64,000 nt of DNA from Epiperipatus broadwayi (lineage: Eukaryota > Onychophora > Udeonychophora > Euonychophora > Peripatidae), in assembly GCA_028023455.1 (NCBI GenBank), contig JAQFVV010000186.1, forward strand, positions 2,072,700 through 2,136,699, given 5' to 3'. Position 1 is the stretch's first letter, and each line of letters begins with the position of its first letter. Of this stretch, positions 35,975 to 46,248 are shown in pieces. Position numbers and translations under genes: made by a program. A model generated the notes under the pieces. It saw only the letters and a program-made list of their open reading frames with translations. It searched no databases and was not told where the DNA came from.

Positions 35975-36105
35975 TAGGGCAGAGTTCATGAATGTTCCTG
36001 ACTTATGTATCTTGCGCACGATTGTATCTTGTGCATGATTGGACTTGAGGTACTTTTGCCTAACTGCTAGATTTTGTTATATGAACAGTCAAAACCAACC
36101 AGTAC
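35975..36105 (+). repeat. 3' fragment of repeat R
   Basis: Matches the last 130 bp of repeat R, with GGCAAATAGG, TTCCTGACTTATGTATCTTG, GATTGGACTTGAGGTACTTT and ACCAGTACAATAT. A 17-bp segment (GATTGTATCTTGTGC) is locally duplicated. Confidence 0.65.
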
Positions 36106-36116
36106 AATATATATAT

Positions 36117-36490
36117 ACTTAATTATGCGAATTATACATAACTCAAAATAATAGACAACTGGTTTGTATGCAATTTAATATCAAATCGATTTTCATTTAC
36201 AAATGAACCTTCTCAAGATGAAATAATTCCTATTCTATTATCAAAACTATCATTTATTTTTGCATTGCATATCCATTTTCTCCAGCTGAATAGAGAATTG
36301 AAATCCACTTCTTAACTTTTATTCTTCCTTATACAGTTTCCAAAAATGAATGCTAGTATTGATAATAGAATAGGAATTATTTCATCTTGAGAAGTTTCAT
36401 TTGTGAAAGAAAATTGATATGATGATATTAAATTAAATTGCACACAATCAGTTGTCTGTTATTTCGAGTTATGTATAATTCGATTAAGTA
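36117..36490. repeat. 374-bp palindromic MITE-like element
   Basis: The arms of about 145 bp, 36117-36265 and 36340-36490, are inverted copies with few differences. For example AAGATGAAATAATTCCTATT in the left arm is mirrored in the right. The spacer is about 75 bp. Its ends read TACTTAAT. The poly-C tract begins about 60 bp further on. Confidence 0.8.
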
Positions 36491-36548
36491 TTTATAAATT
36501 TTTGACAACATTATTGGAAAATGATTATAAGAAACAATATATATATAT

Positions 36549-36632
36549 CCCCCCCCCCCCCCCCCCCTTTCCCCTTTTCTCCCCCTCCCCCCCCTCCCCC
36601 CCCCCCCCCCCCTCCCCCCCCCCCCCCCCCCT

Positions 36633-36664
<32 letters not shown>

Positions 36665-36686
36665 CCCCCCCCCCCTTTTCCCCTCT

Positions 36687-36727
<41 letters not shown>

Positions 36728-36728
36728 C
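36549..36728 (+). repeat. 180-bp poly-C tract with rare T
   Basis: Almost pure C on the plus strand, broken by single T or TTTT interruptions. The minus strand is therefore poly-G. Open frames for poly-Pro and poly-Gly in this tract are artefacts. It is sharply bounded by TATATATAT on the left and CACCAAAAAAA on the right. It could be a real simple repeat or a sequencing or assembly artefact. Confidence 0.9.
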
Positions 36729-37739
36729 ACCAAAAAAAATAAATATTTTAATTAACAAAAAAACCAACCCCCCCCGGGGGGAGGGCAACCCAACAAAACA
36801 CAGAAACAAGACGGTCCTTCGATCTGTCTGTTTCAATATGTTTATTTTTACTTTTTGTTGTTTTATATATACTTACAGTGCTATGATGAATTTATAGGAA
36901 CAGAAATGTTTTGTCAATTAGGTGCTTATTATATCAGATTGACACGGGCTAAAATCCTCATAGAAATTTGAAATTATTGTTTAAAATAGTTGATACTTTC
37001 AAAGACAACTTAAGAGTAGTTTTTATCTGTAGCTGGTCTACAGCAAACCAGCTGAGTAATTACAACTGGGTATCTAGCTATTCTTCATTGATGAGTAATA
37101 TTTTAAGTTAATCTGGATTGACAAAACATAGCATGATTGTACTGTGATGCAGTCTATACCCCTCGTGAATGTTACATTTGAACCTATGATTTAAGTTTTT
37201 TTCTTGATCTTGTTTTTTGTAATATATCACTAAAGTTAATTTGTACCCTTGCCAAAAAATAAATATCAATGTAATGAATTAACACATTAATATTTTGTAT
37301 TTATTTTAATTTATTGCCTTTAATGACAAATAAATTAGTCATTCGGGTAAATATTTGAACAAGGTAGTGCTGGTGAATTAAAAAATATAACTGCTTATTT
37401 TGCTGTGCTGATGTTTTTACTCTATGCTTAAAGATAAGTTAAAATTGTTATTTTACTATGTGATTAATCATCAGAGATCATCGATATATAGATTGTTTAT
37501 TTGTTGTATGAAAGTGAGAGAAAATTGTGATTACGAGAAATAGATATAATTGAATTTGGAAAGATCAGTAATTGTTAGTGTTTAAAAAATAGTTGTTCGC
37601 CATTTTAAATATAGAAGTTTTAAAAAAATATTTTGTTGAATGTGTGTTAATGTAAGCATATTGTATAATTAAGTTGTATGTAAGATTAGCTGATTTTTTT
37701 AGTAAGTATGCTACTAAAAAAATTTTTTTTATTAATTTA
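36729..37739. other. AT-rich intron sequence, no gene seen
   Basis: No coding remnant. A short CCCCCCCCCGGGGGG block near 36770 follows the poly-C tract and adds to doubt about local assembly quality. Confidence 0.45.
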
Positions 37740-37923
37740 AGAAAGGGGGTGATTTATTTAATGAAAAACATAATGTCTTGGGGGCTTACGATCGGAAACC
37801 TCATGGTTATCAATCGTTATTAAAAGAAAGTAAAATTTTTATTCTTTCATGAAAAGGGATTTGAAGAGAAGGATAGGAAGTATAAAGTTGAAGAGAAAGT
37901 AGGTGAATTGGGAAATAAAGAAT

Positions 37924-38826
37924 ATGGATTGCATTTGTATTCCACAATGCATATATAATAGTCAGAAAGAAATTAGGCGTGCTGTGGTAGAGTGTACTGT
38001 ATGTGATGAGGTTTTCCACTTGAAAAAGTGGTTTATAAGTGTAGATGGTTTAAAGAGAAATGGAGCAAAATGTAATTGAGGAAGAGAGGATAGAGTATGG
38101 TTGCAGTGGAGTGACAGGAGATATGGGTGGAAAATTAGTAGTATAATGGAGATGATTAGCCAAAGAATAAGTAAGATAGAGGATGAGGTAAAGGATGTAG
38201 AAGCAAAATTAAAATCATTAGAGATGAAGTGTGAGCAGATGAAGGAATTATTGAGTAGTAATGATAAGGAAGAAGTAGATAAAGAAGTCCAGAAGGTGGT
38301 AGAGAATGTTATGGATGAAGCAGAGAAAGTAGACTATGAGACAGTATTGATAGGAGATTCATTAATTAGAGAATGTGGAGATATAATTGCAAGAGAAAAT
38401 AAAAATAGGTCTGTAAGAGTATGTTTGCCTGGAGCTAGAATTAGGGATGTAGCAGATAAAGTAAAGAAGCAAGGGAATAGAAATGTGTATGTTATGGTAG
38501 GGACTAATAATTTGTCAGAACCATCAGAGAGAGTAATGGATGAGTACATAGAATTGATTAGGAATTTGAGTAAGATTAAAGGAAGAGTAGGAATAGTTGG
38601 ATTATTACCAAGATTTGACAAGAGATATATGTTAGATAGGGCATGTTCTATAAATGAGAGATTGAAAGAATTGTGTGAGAGGGATGATGCCATGTTTGTG
38701 GATGTGGGGGATTTTTTTATTGGAAAGAGGGAGTTATATAGTAAAGATGGATTGCATTTAGGAAAGCAAGGAAGTGAAGTTTTAGGAAGTTTGATTTATA
38801 AAGAATATAGTTCGGGAAACTTATAA
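37924..38826 (+). pseudogene. LINE ORF1: PHD-like finger plus SGNH esterase
   Basis: An ATG at 37924 opens a frame with a cysteine/histidine cluster (CICIPQC, ECTVCDEVFH) resembling a PHD finger, as found at the start of many CR1-group ORF1 proteins. An in-frame TGA at 38077-38079 breaks the finger. The frame then runs to 38826. A heptad-like stretch at 38160-38310 (ISKIEDEVKDVEAKLKSLEM) looks like a coiled coil. The esterase follows: GDSLI (serine block), VGTNN, and a terminal DGLHL holding the Asp-His pair. These are the SGNH blocks seen in CR1-group ORF1 esterases. In LINEs the protein binds nucleic acid and may act on lipids. Apart from the TGA the frame is clean, so decay is recent. Confidence 0.85.
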
Positions 38827-38924
38827 AGGGGGGTGGGGTTTTAAGTGGCAGTGTTATCAGAAAGAAGAATGGACAGAATGTAAGTAATAATCAAAGGGTA
38901 GCTGATTTAGATATAAATGTAGAT

Positions 38925-41900
38925 GTGGAGAGGGAATGGGTCTATAAAATTAATAGTAAGCAAGTTATTTATAAATGTAATGGAGAAGAAAGAGTCAAAA
39001 GAATTTATAAAAGAGTAGTTAGGAAAGAAGAAATTATTAAAATTGGATATTTGAATATGCAAGGTGGTAGGAGACCAGAAAAATGGCTGGAATTAAACAA
39101 AGCAATTAAAAATGAAAAGCTTGAGATATTAGCAGTAGTAGAAACACATCTTAGACAAGAAGAAGAACCTATTCTGGAAGACTTTGTACGGCAGGTTATA
39201 ATTAGAAAAGAAAAAGAAAAAGGGGATGGTGGTATAGGAGTTATGTCAAAAAAATATTTAAATGTCAAAAATATTTGTGGTTTGAGATAAAGTTAGGAAG
39301 ACAAGAATGGATGATGGCTATAGTGTATATAGCCACTGTTGATAGTCAAATTATAATGGAGTGGAATAGTAGCATATATGAATGCTTAGTTAAGGATATA
39401 CAGAGTTTTGAAGAAAAAGGGAAGAGAGTAATGGTTGTAGGGGATATGAATGTGCATATTGAAGAAATTGATGATGTAAATAATAAGAATGGACAGCTTT
39501 TGAAGAAGTTTTGTCAGAGAGTGAATTTAACCATTGGGAATTTATCGAATGTTTATGAGGGACAATACACATGGTCTAAAAATAATATATTCTACACAAT
39601 AGATTATGTATTAGTAGAGAAAGAGGGAATGAATAAAGTACGGAAAATTAAGGTGTTTGATAATGAAGAGAGAGTATGTAATAGTGATCATAACTTCTTT
39701 ATAATAGAAATGGTTAGTAATGTGATGAAAAATAGTAATAAAAGTAGAAAGGATAGTGAAAGATGTGGATGGAGAGTGAATGATAAGAATAAGTTGGAAG
39801 AGTATAAAATAAAAGTTGAAGAAACTATGGAAGAGTTGGTTGGGGATAAGTGTAAGGACTGGTGTGGTGAAGTAGAAAAAGTAGCAGTTTTAGGGGTTAG
39901 TGAGAATACTGAGAAGAATAAAAGTAATAGGAAAGTGAGAGTTAGTAAAAGTGTAAAAGAGAGGGGAAAAAGCATGCAGAGAATATAAGTGTGCTATTAA
40001 GAACAAAGAAAGTGAAAAAGATGTTAATACTAAATGGGAAAAGTACTTAGAAAAAAAGAAGTTGGCTAAAATAGATAATTATAGAGAGAGAATGAAATTG
40101 AATAGTAAACTGCTGGAAGATATTAATAAAAGTGGAAGAGATGGGAGTAAAAAATTTTGGAAGTACATTAAAAGAAGGAATATAGGGGAGAGAGAATTAG
40201 TATTACTAGATGATGAGGGAATAGAGTGTAGCTCTAGAGAAGAATTAGAGATAGTCTTAAACAAGTATGTAATGGATATAGAAAAGATGTTAGATGTGAA
40301 GGACACAGTGATAGCAAACATGAGAGCATATAGTAATGGTAATATATGATTTACAGAAAATGAACTGAATGAGACAAGTAAGAAATTGAAAGGTGGAAAG
40401 GCAAGAGGTTTGGATGGATGGGCAGCAGAGATGGTTATGAATTTAGGGCAGAAGGCAAAATTAAAACTATTATCATGTTTTAATAAGATGGCACAGAAGA
40501 GAGAATTTCCAGGTAGTTGGAGTAATACAAGAGTAAGGCTATTATTTAAAGGGAAGGGTAAGGATCATAGAAAGCTAAACAATTATAGACCGATAGCGGT
40601 AACGTCAGTGCTATATAAAGTTTTCTCATATATGGTGGCTGGAAGGGTTGCAAAATGGATGGAAGAAAATAATATAGTGGGAGAAATGCAAGGAGGTTTT
40701 CAATCAGATAGGCATATAGGAGATAGTTTATTTGTAGTTACACAACTTATGGATATGAGTAGGAATACAGGTAGACAGTTATATATGGTTTTTATAGATA
40801 TAGAGAGGGCGTATGATAGAGTAAATAGAAATAGATTATGGGTAAGTTTAGTAAATTTGGGAATGGATGGAGCTTTAGTGGATATTATTAAGAAATTATA
40901 TGAAAATAATTACTACACATATCAATTAGGGAATATAGAATCAGTTAAAGTTAAAAATGGGGTGGGACTAAGGCAAGGATGTCCTCTGTCACCTATTTTG
41001 TTTTTGTTGTATTTGAGAGAAATGGAGAGAGCAATAGAAAGACTAGAAAGAGGGGTAGAGATACCATTAATAGGTGGCAAGGGAGTATACACATTGTCAG
41101 ATCTTTTATTTGCAGATGATGTTTTTTTTGTGTGCAGAAAGAAGGGAAGATATGGAAATTATGCTGATGACATGCGCGAAGGTGGGTAAAGAGATGGGAT
41201 TTAAATTTAGTGAAGAAAAATCAAAAGTAATGATGATTAATATTGGGGAAAGAGAAGACAAAGAATTTTTATTGGGGGATATAAAGTTAAGTGTGGTGAA
41301 TAGATATAACTATTTGGGAATCGTTTTAAGTAATCAGAGAAATTGCTTGGATGAATGGGAGAAAAAATTGATAAATGAAGCAAAGAAAAGAAAGAGATTG
41401 ATAAAGAAATTAACAGTGTTCTCCTATAATAAATATGATGTAGCTAGAATTGTATGGAAGGGAGTGGCAGTAGCAGGGTTAACATATGGTAATGATGTGT
41501 TATGTGTTAGTAAAGGGGTATTAGATTACTTAGAAAAAGTACAAAGAGAAGTAGGAAGACATGCATTAGATGCAGAAGTGTGGATGGCAAAGGAGGCAAT
41601 TCAAGGAGAAATGGGATGGTCAAGTTTTTATATGAGAGATGCAAAAAGCAAAATGAAAATGTTTGGTAGATTGCAGTTTATGGATAATAAAAGAATAGCC
41701 AAAATAGTATTTAATTGGGTTATGAATAAAGGGCAGGCAACAAGATGGGTGTGAAAGGTAATGCGTTATGCAGAAGATTTAGATAAAGAATTTATGTCAG
41801 TATACTTATACAAAAGGTGGGATGATTGTGTTAGGAGAATTGTTGAGTGTTTTAGTGTTAAGGAATGGGATAGAAGAATAGATGCATTAATAAAGAATAG

Positions 41901-42330
41901 GGAGTTGGAGAGATGGAGAGCTAGTATGGAGAGTAAAAAGAGTTTAAATATTTATAGAAGTAAACAGAATATTGGGTGCAAGTTAATTTATGATAATAGC
42001 AAGGAAAGTAGTTTACTGTTTAAGGCTCGAATGGGATCTTTAGCAACAAGGGAATATACATGTAAATGGAGAAATATGGGTGATTTAGTCTGCAAGCTGT
42101 GTAAGGAAGGTATAGAAAATATTAGGCATCTGTTAATTGAATGTAAATGCCTGAAAGCAGAAAGGATACAAATAATGAAGTTGTGGAAGAATAAATATGA
42201 ACAAAGTGATTATACAGAAAGTGGCTTATTGGTTTTTATGCTGGGTTTGGAAAAAGATAAGGGGGTTTTAGATCTAAAGGCCATGGAGTTGACAAAGATT
42301 ATGTTGTGGAAATGGGCTGGAGCAGGGTAG
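38925..42330 (+). pseudogene. LINE ORF2: endonuclease, reverse transcriptase, CCHC finger
   Basis: Broken ORF2 beginning about 100 bp after ORF1. Segments: 38925-39290 (endonuclease start, IGYLNMQGG and VETHL), 39275-39988 (VVGDMNVHI, YTW...TIDYVLV, CNSDHNFF), 40062-40349, 40386-41189 (GLDGWAAEMV, NYRPIAVTSVLYKVF, motif A FIDIERAYDRV, motif B GLRQGCPLSPILF, motif C LLFADDVFF), 41074-41754 (thumb region, YNYLGIVLS), and 41761-42330 (CKLCKEGIENIRHLLIEC finger). Frame comparison shows three shifts (near 39285, 40000 and 41100) and two in-frame stops (40347-40349, 41752-41754). The endonuclease and RT catalytic residues are visible, so only frame damage makes it inactive. Confidence 0.9.
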
Positions 42331-42430
42331 AAAAGAATATGGGAAAACTTGGGGTGTAGAATGGAAAGGGGTTCAAAGTGGCTAACAGGTTACTCTGGGC
42401 ATAGTTGCAGAGAGATTCCTGACTCTGTAT

Positions 42431-43242
42431 AAGGAGAATCACATCACATAACTAATCTAAAATGCAATTATTTCTAAATTTTCTCTTTATTTATCAATTA
42501 TTGATAATTAAGTGTTGCCATCTTAACTTAACTCCTGATTTATTTATTTAATTTTTAAAAGATTTCCAAGATTCAGTGAAATGATATCTCACTATTTTTC
42601 AAAAAAAGCAGAGTTTACTTTAAAAAAATAGAGTGTTTTAATTGGAGCAGTAGCTGCAAATGATTTCATTTAAAAGAAGAGTATTAATTATTACCATCAT
42701 TGGATATCTACCTCTCTTTCTTTTCAATATATATTTTCCTTTCTTATCCAAACTAAAATTGTACCTTTTTTACAGTTTTTTTTTGTTGTTCTAATCCAAG
42801 CATGACCTTCATATAAAGCCATACTTCAAATAAAATTCCAATTTAAAAAAATGCGCAAATGTTTTTTTTTTTTTTGTTCAGGAGTTTATAAGAAGTTCGA
42901 AATTAACAAAAGTACCATAATGGAAAGTGATCTGAGGATCTTATATTCCACTTCAGTAAACCATGCAAGTCTTAATTCCAGTTTCAGATCTTTTTAACCA
43001 ACTACCCTTACTATAATATTTTTGTCAGTATTTTCATCATCAGGTGAAAAGATTTGTAAAGAATCCCTTAGTTATGGTTGTGTTTACTATTTTAAAGTTT
43101 GTAATTATAAATTATTTTCAAAATGATATCCATTGTTTAAAAAATAAATCATTATTTTTTATGTATATTATCATAACATTCTTTTTAATAAAAAATGATA
43201 TATAACATTTTTTTAAATGTATTTTTTTTCTTATTCATTCAG
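42431..43242. other. End of intron 2, no gene seen
   Basis: AT-rich with poly-T runs. It ends in a strong pyrimidine tract (TTTTTTTTCTTATTCATTCAG) before exon C. Confidence 0.5.
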
Positions 43243-43345
43243 ACGTAATGCAGAATATGCAGCGCCATCTGCCAGAATTTCGCTTGATTATCCCAATTAT
43301 TGGTCTGTATCAGAATTTAAAGCAAACGAAGAACACTTTTGCCTT
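43243..43345 (+). CDS. Host gene internal exon C: linker leading into PARP-like domain
   Basis: A 103-nt exon between a long pyrimidine tract with CAG and the donor GTAAGT, a consensus 5' splice site. The first base completes an AGA codon with the two bases from exon B; 34 full codons follow and the exon ends in phase 0. It encodes RNAEYAAPSARISLDYPNYW and then a polar stretch ending EEHFCL. The YPxYW pattern before a short polar segment resembles the entry to WWE/PARP-type catalytic regions. Neighbouring exons are 27.9 kb upstream and 15.4 kb downstream, the gap being filled by mobile elements. Frame continuity with both is the main support. Confidence 0.82.
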
Positions 43346-45270
43346 GTAAGTCTTTTTTTTTTTCATCAAGAAAAGAAAGTTAAATAAATGTATAAGCTAC
43401 TAAGTTATTAATACCATTTATAATTATAAATTATATGATGGGATAAATATTGTCAAAAATATTTCTGTGGACTGTACACTAAATAATTTCCATTATTAAT
43501 ATGGCAAATTTTAATGAGAAAAAGGTCCTTGAAGTGAATGGTCATCATTTATACATATTGTTGGTACAGTCAGAAGCTATATAGTTTTGAGAATAATTTT
43601 TACATTAATCTTACATATTCTACTAAGAGAGTAACAAACAATAGTTTAATCTTCTAAAATTGCTATTCAAGTGCTATTAATTGGCTATTTCCTAAGTGCC
43701 CTTTAGGCTTAACTTAAGAATCTGTCATGACTACAATAACACAAGTTATTTAAACAGTAATATATATCTGGATTATTGTAGATTAATGCAGTAACAAAGG
43801 TATGGATTTAAAAGCTAAAAATTCATGAATCTATTTCTTCAAAAATAAAAAAAAGAGTTAACAGTTTGGTCACTTAAATGGAATTGTCTGCTCAGTCTAT
43901 TAGCTCAAATGGCATATTATCTTTCTAAGCAACTGACTATACGATTTATTTTTATTAATAGATTTCCATGACATCATAAATAGACATTTCCACTCTCATG
44001 GAGGATTTGGCAAATTACACTTGTTGATTTTTCTAATCTCAGAATTAAAAAGTACTCTAATTACTCTAATTTAATAATATTACATTCAAATATAGTCTTT
44101 CAAGCCAATTGTGCATGCACTTTGCGAGTGTTAATAATAAATGAATACTTTCCTTTCCAACACAATTGGCTTGAAAGGCTGATATTTGAATATAATATAA
44201 TTGTAGACATAGCGCTATATAAAAATAAATGCTTGTTTAAATCTAATTTAATAAGTAAATGACTACTGACAAACCATATTGACTTTTTTATGCATCTGGT
44301 TAAAGATACAATTTTCACAATAATATTCAATTATATAATAATAGAACTGAAATATCACACACACTCCATAAACTAACATATCATAAAATAATAATGCTGA
44401 AAAATTAGAATTGTTGACATAAAATGATAAAATTTCAAACATTTTTATGTTTCAAGTTATAAACTTTGATATGAGAGTTTTGGAATATGACTTTTCTTTT
44501 ATTAAATAAAATTATTCTACACACAATTTCTATTGAAATGGCATAGTTTAGCATATACCTGAATTTTACCATGTTTTCTAGAATGTGGGGGGGGGGGGTA
44601 TCTCTCACTTAGTGATATTTGTCTGAGATTGGTGTTGCGCATACCTCATAGCAACTGTTCTAATAGTATTTTCCAGTTCATCTTTGAATGCACATTCCTT
44701 TGTTAATTTGCATAGTAAAATATCATACTCTTGACTGTTTCTCTTGGTCACTGCAATCTGTTTCAGAAGTGCAGACTGGTTACATGTTTGAAATCATTGA
44801 CTTGAAGTTTACATTTAACTTCTGTAGCAACTCTTCCAATATTATATTCTCCATTGCTTTTGGATTACAGATTATTTGCTATTTTGAGCACATCTATTCC
44901 TGACAAGCATATTAAAGTTGCAACATTCAGTTTATTATCCAGGAATATTATTTATTATCATATACCTTCTGGGCCACATATATTTGCTATTCCCATTGCG
45001 TTGTGTACATCAACGGAATTATTATCCTACTTTGCATTGCCATATTGTCTGACTTTGTTATTCCTTAATAGTTTACAATGATGTATAAGAGGAGTCTTAA
45101 TCACTAATTCCCATGATTTTTTCACAGTTGTAATCAGGCCTGGTTCACTTTATTTCTTTTCATAGATCTCCAGGGTCAGATTGACCACTAAAATCTGTAA
45201 AAAAAAAACATACACAAATCAAGTTAAAACTTAACAAGTGTTAATTAATTCATTGTACAGGCTTAAACCT
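43346..45270. other. Start of intron 3, mostly without features
   Basis: AT-rich. It contains the small inverted repeat described at 44084-44193 and a run of G near 44586. Open frames at 44688-45081 have no recognisable domain. Confidence 0.45.
44084..44193. repeat. 110-bp hairpin, MITE-like
   Basis: ATTCAAATATAG and TCTTTCAAGCCAATTGTG on the left are mirrored by CACAATTGGCTTGAAAG and ATATTTGAAT on the right, around a spacer of about 40 bp. Confidence 0.65.
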
Positions 45271-45274
45271 GCAT

Positions 45275-45478
45275 TTATATATGTAATATATGCGGGGTTC
45301 GAACTCAGACTTTCACACGACTCACCACTCTCAGTGCCATCTCATATTGCTGACCCATCTGATCACACACATGTTGCAAAGATAAATAATCACCAATATA
45401 TGTATTTCATGCTAAACCAGCAATCATCAGTTGGTCTAGATTACTATCCTCACACATATATATAATCAGTACTCAGCT
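45275..45478 (-). repeat. Left arm of F1 palindrome, split by the LTR element
   Basis: Inverted copy of the sequence at about 51035-51205. Shared landmarks include CTATCCTCACACATATATAT and AATCAGTACTCAGCT, mirrored at 51032-51070. On the minus strand the order is hammerhead (45435-45392), then about 110 bp, then a pol III B-box-like GAGTTCGAACCCC (45294-45306). The palindrome continues after the LTR element at 50857. Confidence 0.85.
45392..45435 (-). ncRNA. Hammerhead ribozyme F1, intact core (antisense to gene)
   Basis: On the minus strand helix I is a 5-bp pairing of ACCAA with UUGGU. CUGAUGA lies at 45430-45424. Helix II is UGCU/AGCA with loop GGUUU. GAAA is at 45408-45405. Helix III is AUA/UAU with a CA loop, and the cleavage triplet AUA ends at 45397. 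All conserved core positions are present. It is the mirror copy of the plus-strand ribozyme at 51081-51124, differing in the helix III loop. Predicted self-cleavage lies between 45397 and 45396. Only RNA from the opposite strand of the host gene would contain it. Confidence 0.85.
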
Positions 45479-45480
45479 AC

Positions 45481-46185
45481 AGTATTTGGAATAATAATAA
45501 TAATAGTGTACTCCAGAAGTAAAAATAAAAAGGCAAATTTTAAAAATACAAGTAAAAAAAGTTATGGGGGTTTTGATTAAAATATGGAAATAAGATAGAT
45601 TGTTTTATATGATAACATTCATTAATTAAATTCTATATCAAACATTTACTAATTAAAATCTTAAATAAGGATTTACTAATTGAAGTAAAGTAACGATTTC
45701 TAATTAAAAACGAAAGTACATTTAATTAATTAAAAGGACTGATAAGGATCAAGCGAAAGCAGAACAAAGGAAAAAAAAGAAAGCGAAGCCGGGTAATTTT
45801 TAGAAGACAGAATATTTCCAGCTTGCTGTGTGACCGGTGTGGGAATCTATTTTAGAGAAAGGTATATACGAATAACGGAGATATAACCCAGAACTAGCGG
45901 AGTCTGAAGGTTCCAAGATCCGTATAGGTAATTACAGATCTTCTCGATCTTATTATTATTTTTGTACGCCTAAAATGGCTAATTTTAGAATACGGAATAA
46001 TTAAAATATTAATAGACTTTAAGAAGAGGTTTTGGCAAACCAGCCATATTAGAACTGTTAGTGGGGAAATCGGACACGCGATTATGTATATAATTTCTTA
46101 TATGTGTTATGAACTCAAAATTGTTATAAACTAAAATATAAATAAATTGCTGTATTCTATTTGTAATAAAAATCTTTTTATTTAT
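45481..46185 (+). repeat. 5' LTR
   Basis: About 705 bp, matching 50144-50856 with roughly 15-20 differences by eye. It opens with AGTATTTGGAATAATAATAA. The true end may be a few bases later, at TTACA (46198), because the 3' copy seems truncated. AATAAA-type signals occur near the end (GTAATAAAAATC). Confidence 0.9.
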
Positions 46186-46214
46186 TTAATTTGTTACATG
46201 TGAATACAAAGCAA

Positions 46215-46230
46215 ATTGGCGCAGTTGAAC
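46215..46230 (+). other. Possible primer-binding site
   Basis: TTGGCGCAGTTGAAC resembles the TGGCGCAG-type primer-binding site of many Gypsy-group elements. It lies about 17-30 bp after the LTR end rather than directly next to it, so the call is tentative. Confidence 0.4.
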
Positions 46231-46248
46231 GAACTTGTAGATAAGAAA

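Larger units (their letters stand above)
37740..42430 (+). mobile_element. CR1-type LINE, full or nearly full length
   Basis: A non-LTR retrotransposon in the same orientation as the host gene. It has an ORF1 with a zinc-finger-like region and an SGNH esterase, then an ORF2 with AP-type endonuclease, reverse transcriptase and a C-terminal CCHC-like finger. The esterase in ORF1 points to the CR1/L2 group. The plus strand is strikingly purine-rich throughout. The 5' edge (about 37740) and 3' edge (about 42430) are judged from composition. No target duplication was found, which is common in CR1 elements. Confidence 0.85.

Noticed and set aside
36428-36897. Open frames for poly-Pro or poly-Gly proteins on both strands.
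   Set aside because: They are a direct product of the poly-C tract. All frames are open there and there is no domain or splice context.
42875-42905. Similarity of TTCAGGAGTTTATAAGAAGTTC to the SINE tail at 60150.
   Set aside because: Only about 25 bp match and no A or B box is adjacent, so this is too little to call a SINE fragment.
43030-43060. CCTGATGATGAAAATACTG on the minus strand as a hammerhead.
   Set aside because: CUGAUGA is present, but there is no helix II with GAAA and helix III behind it.
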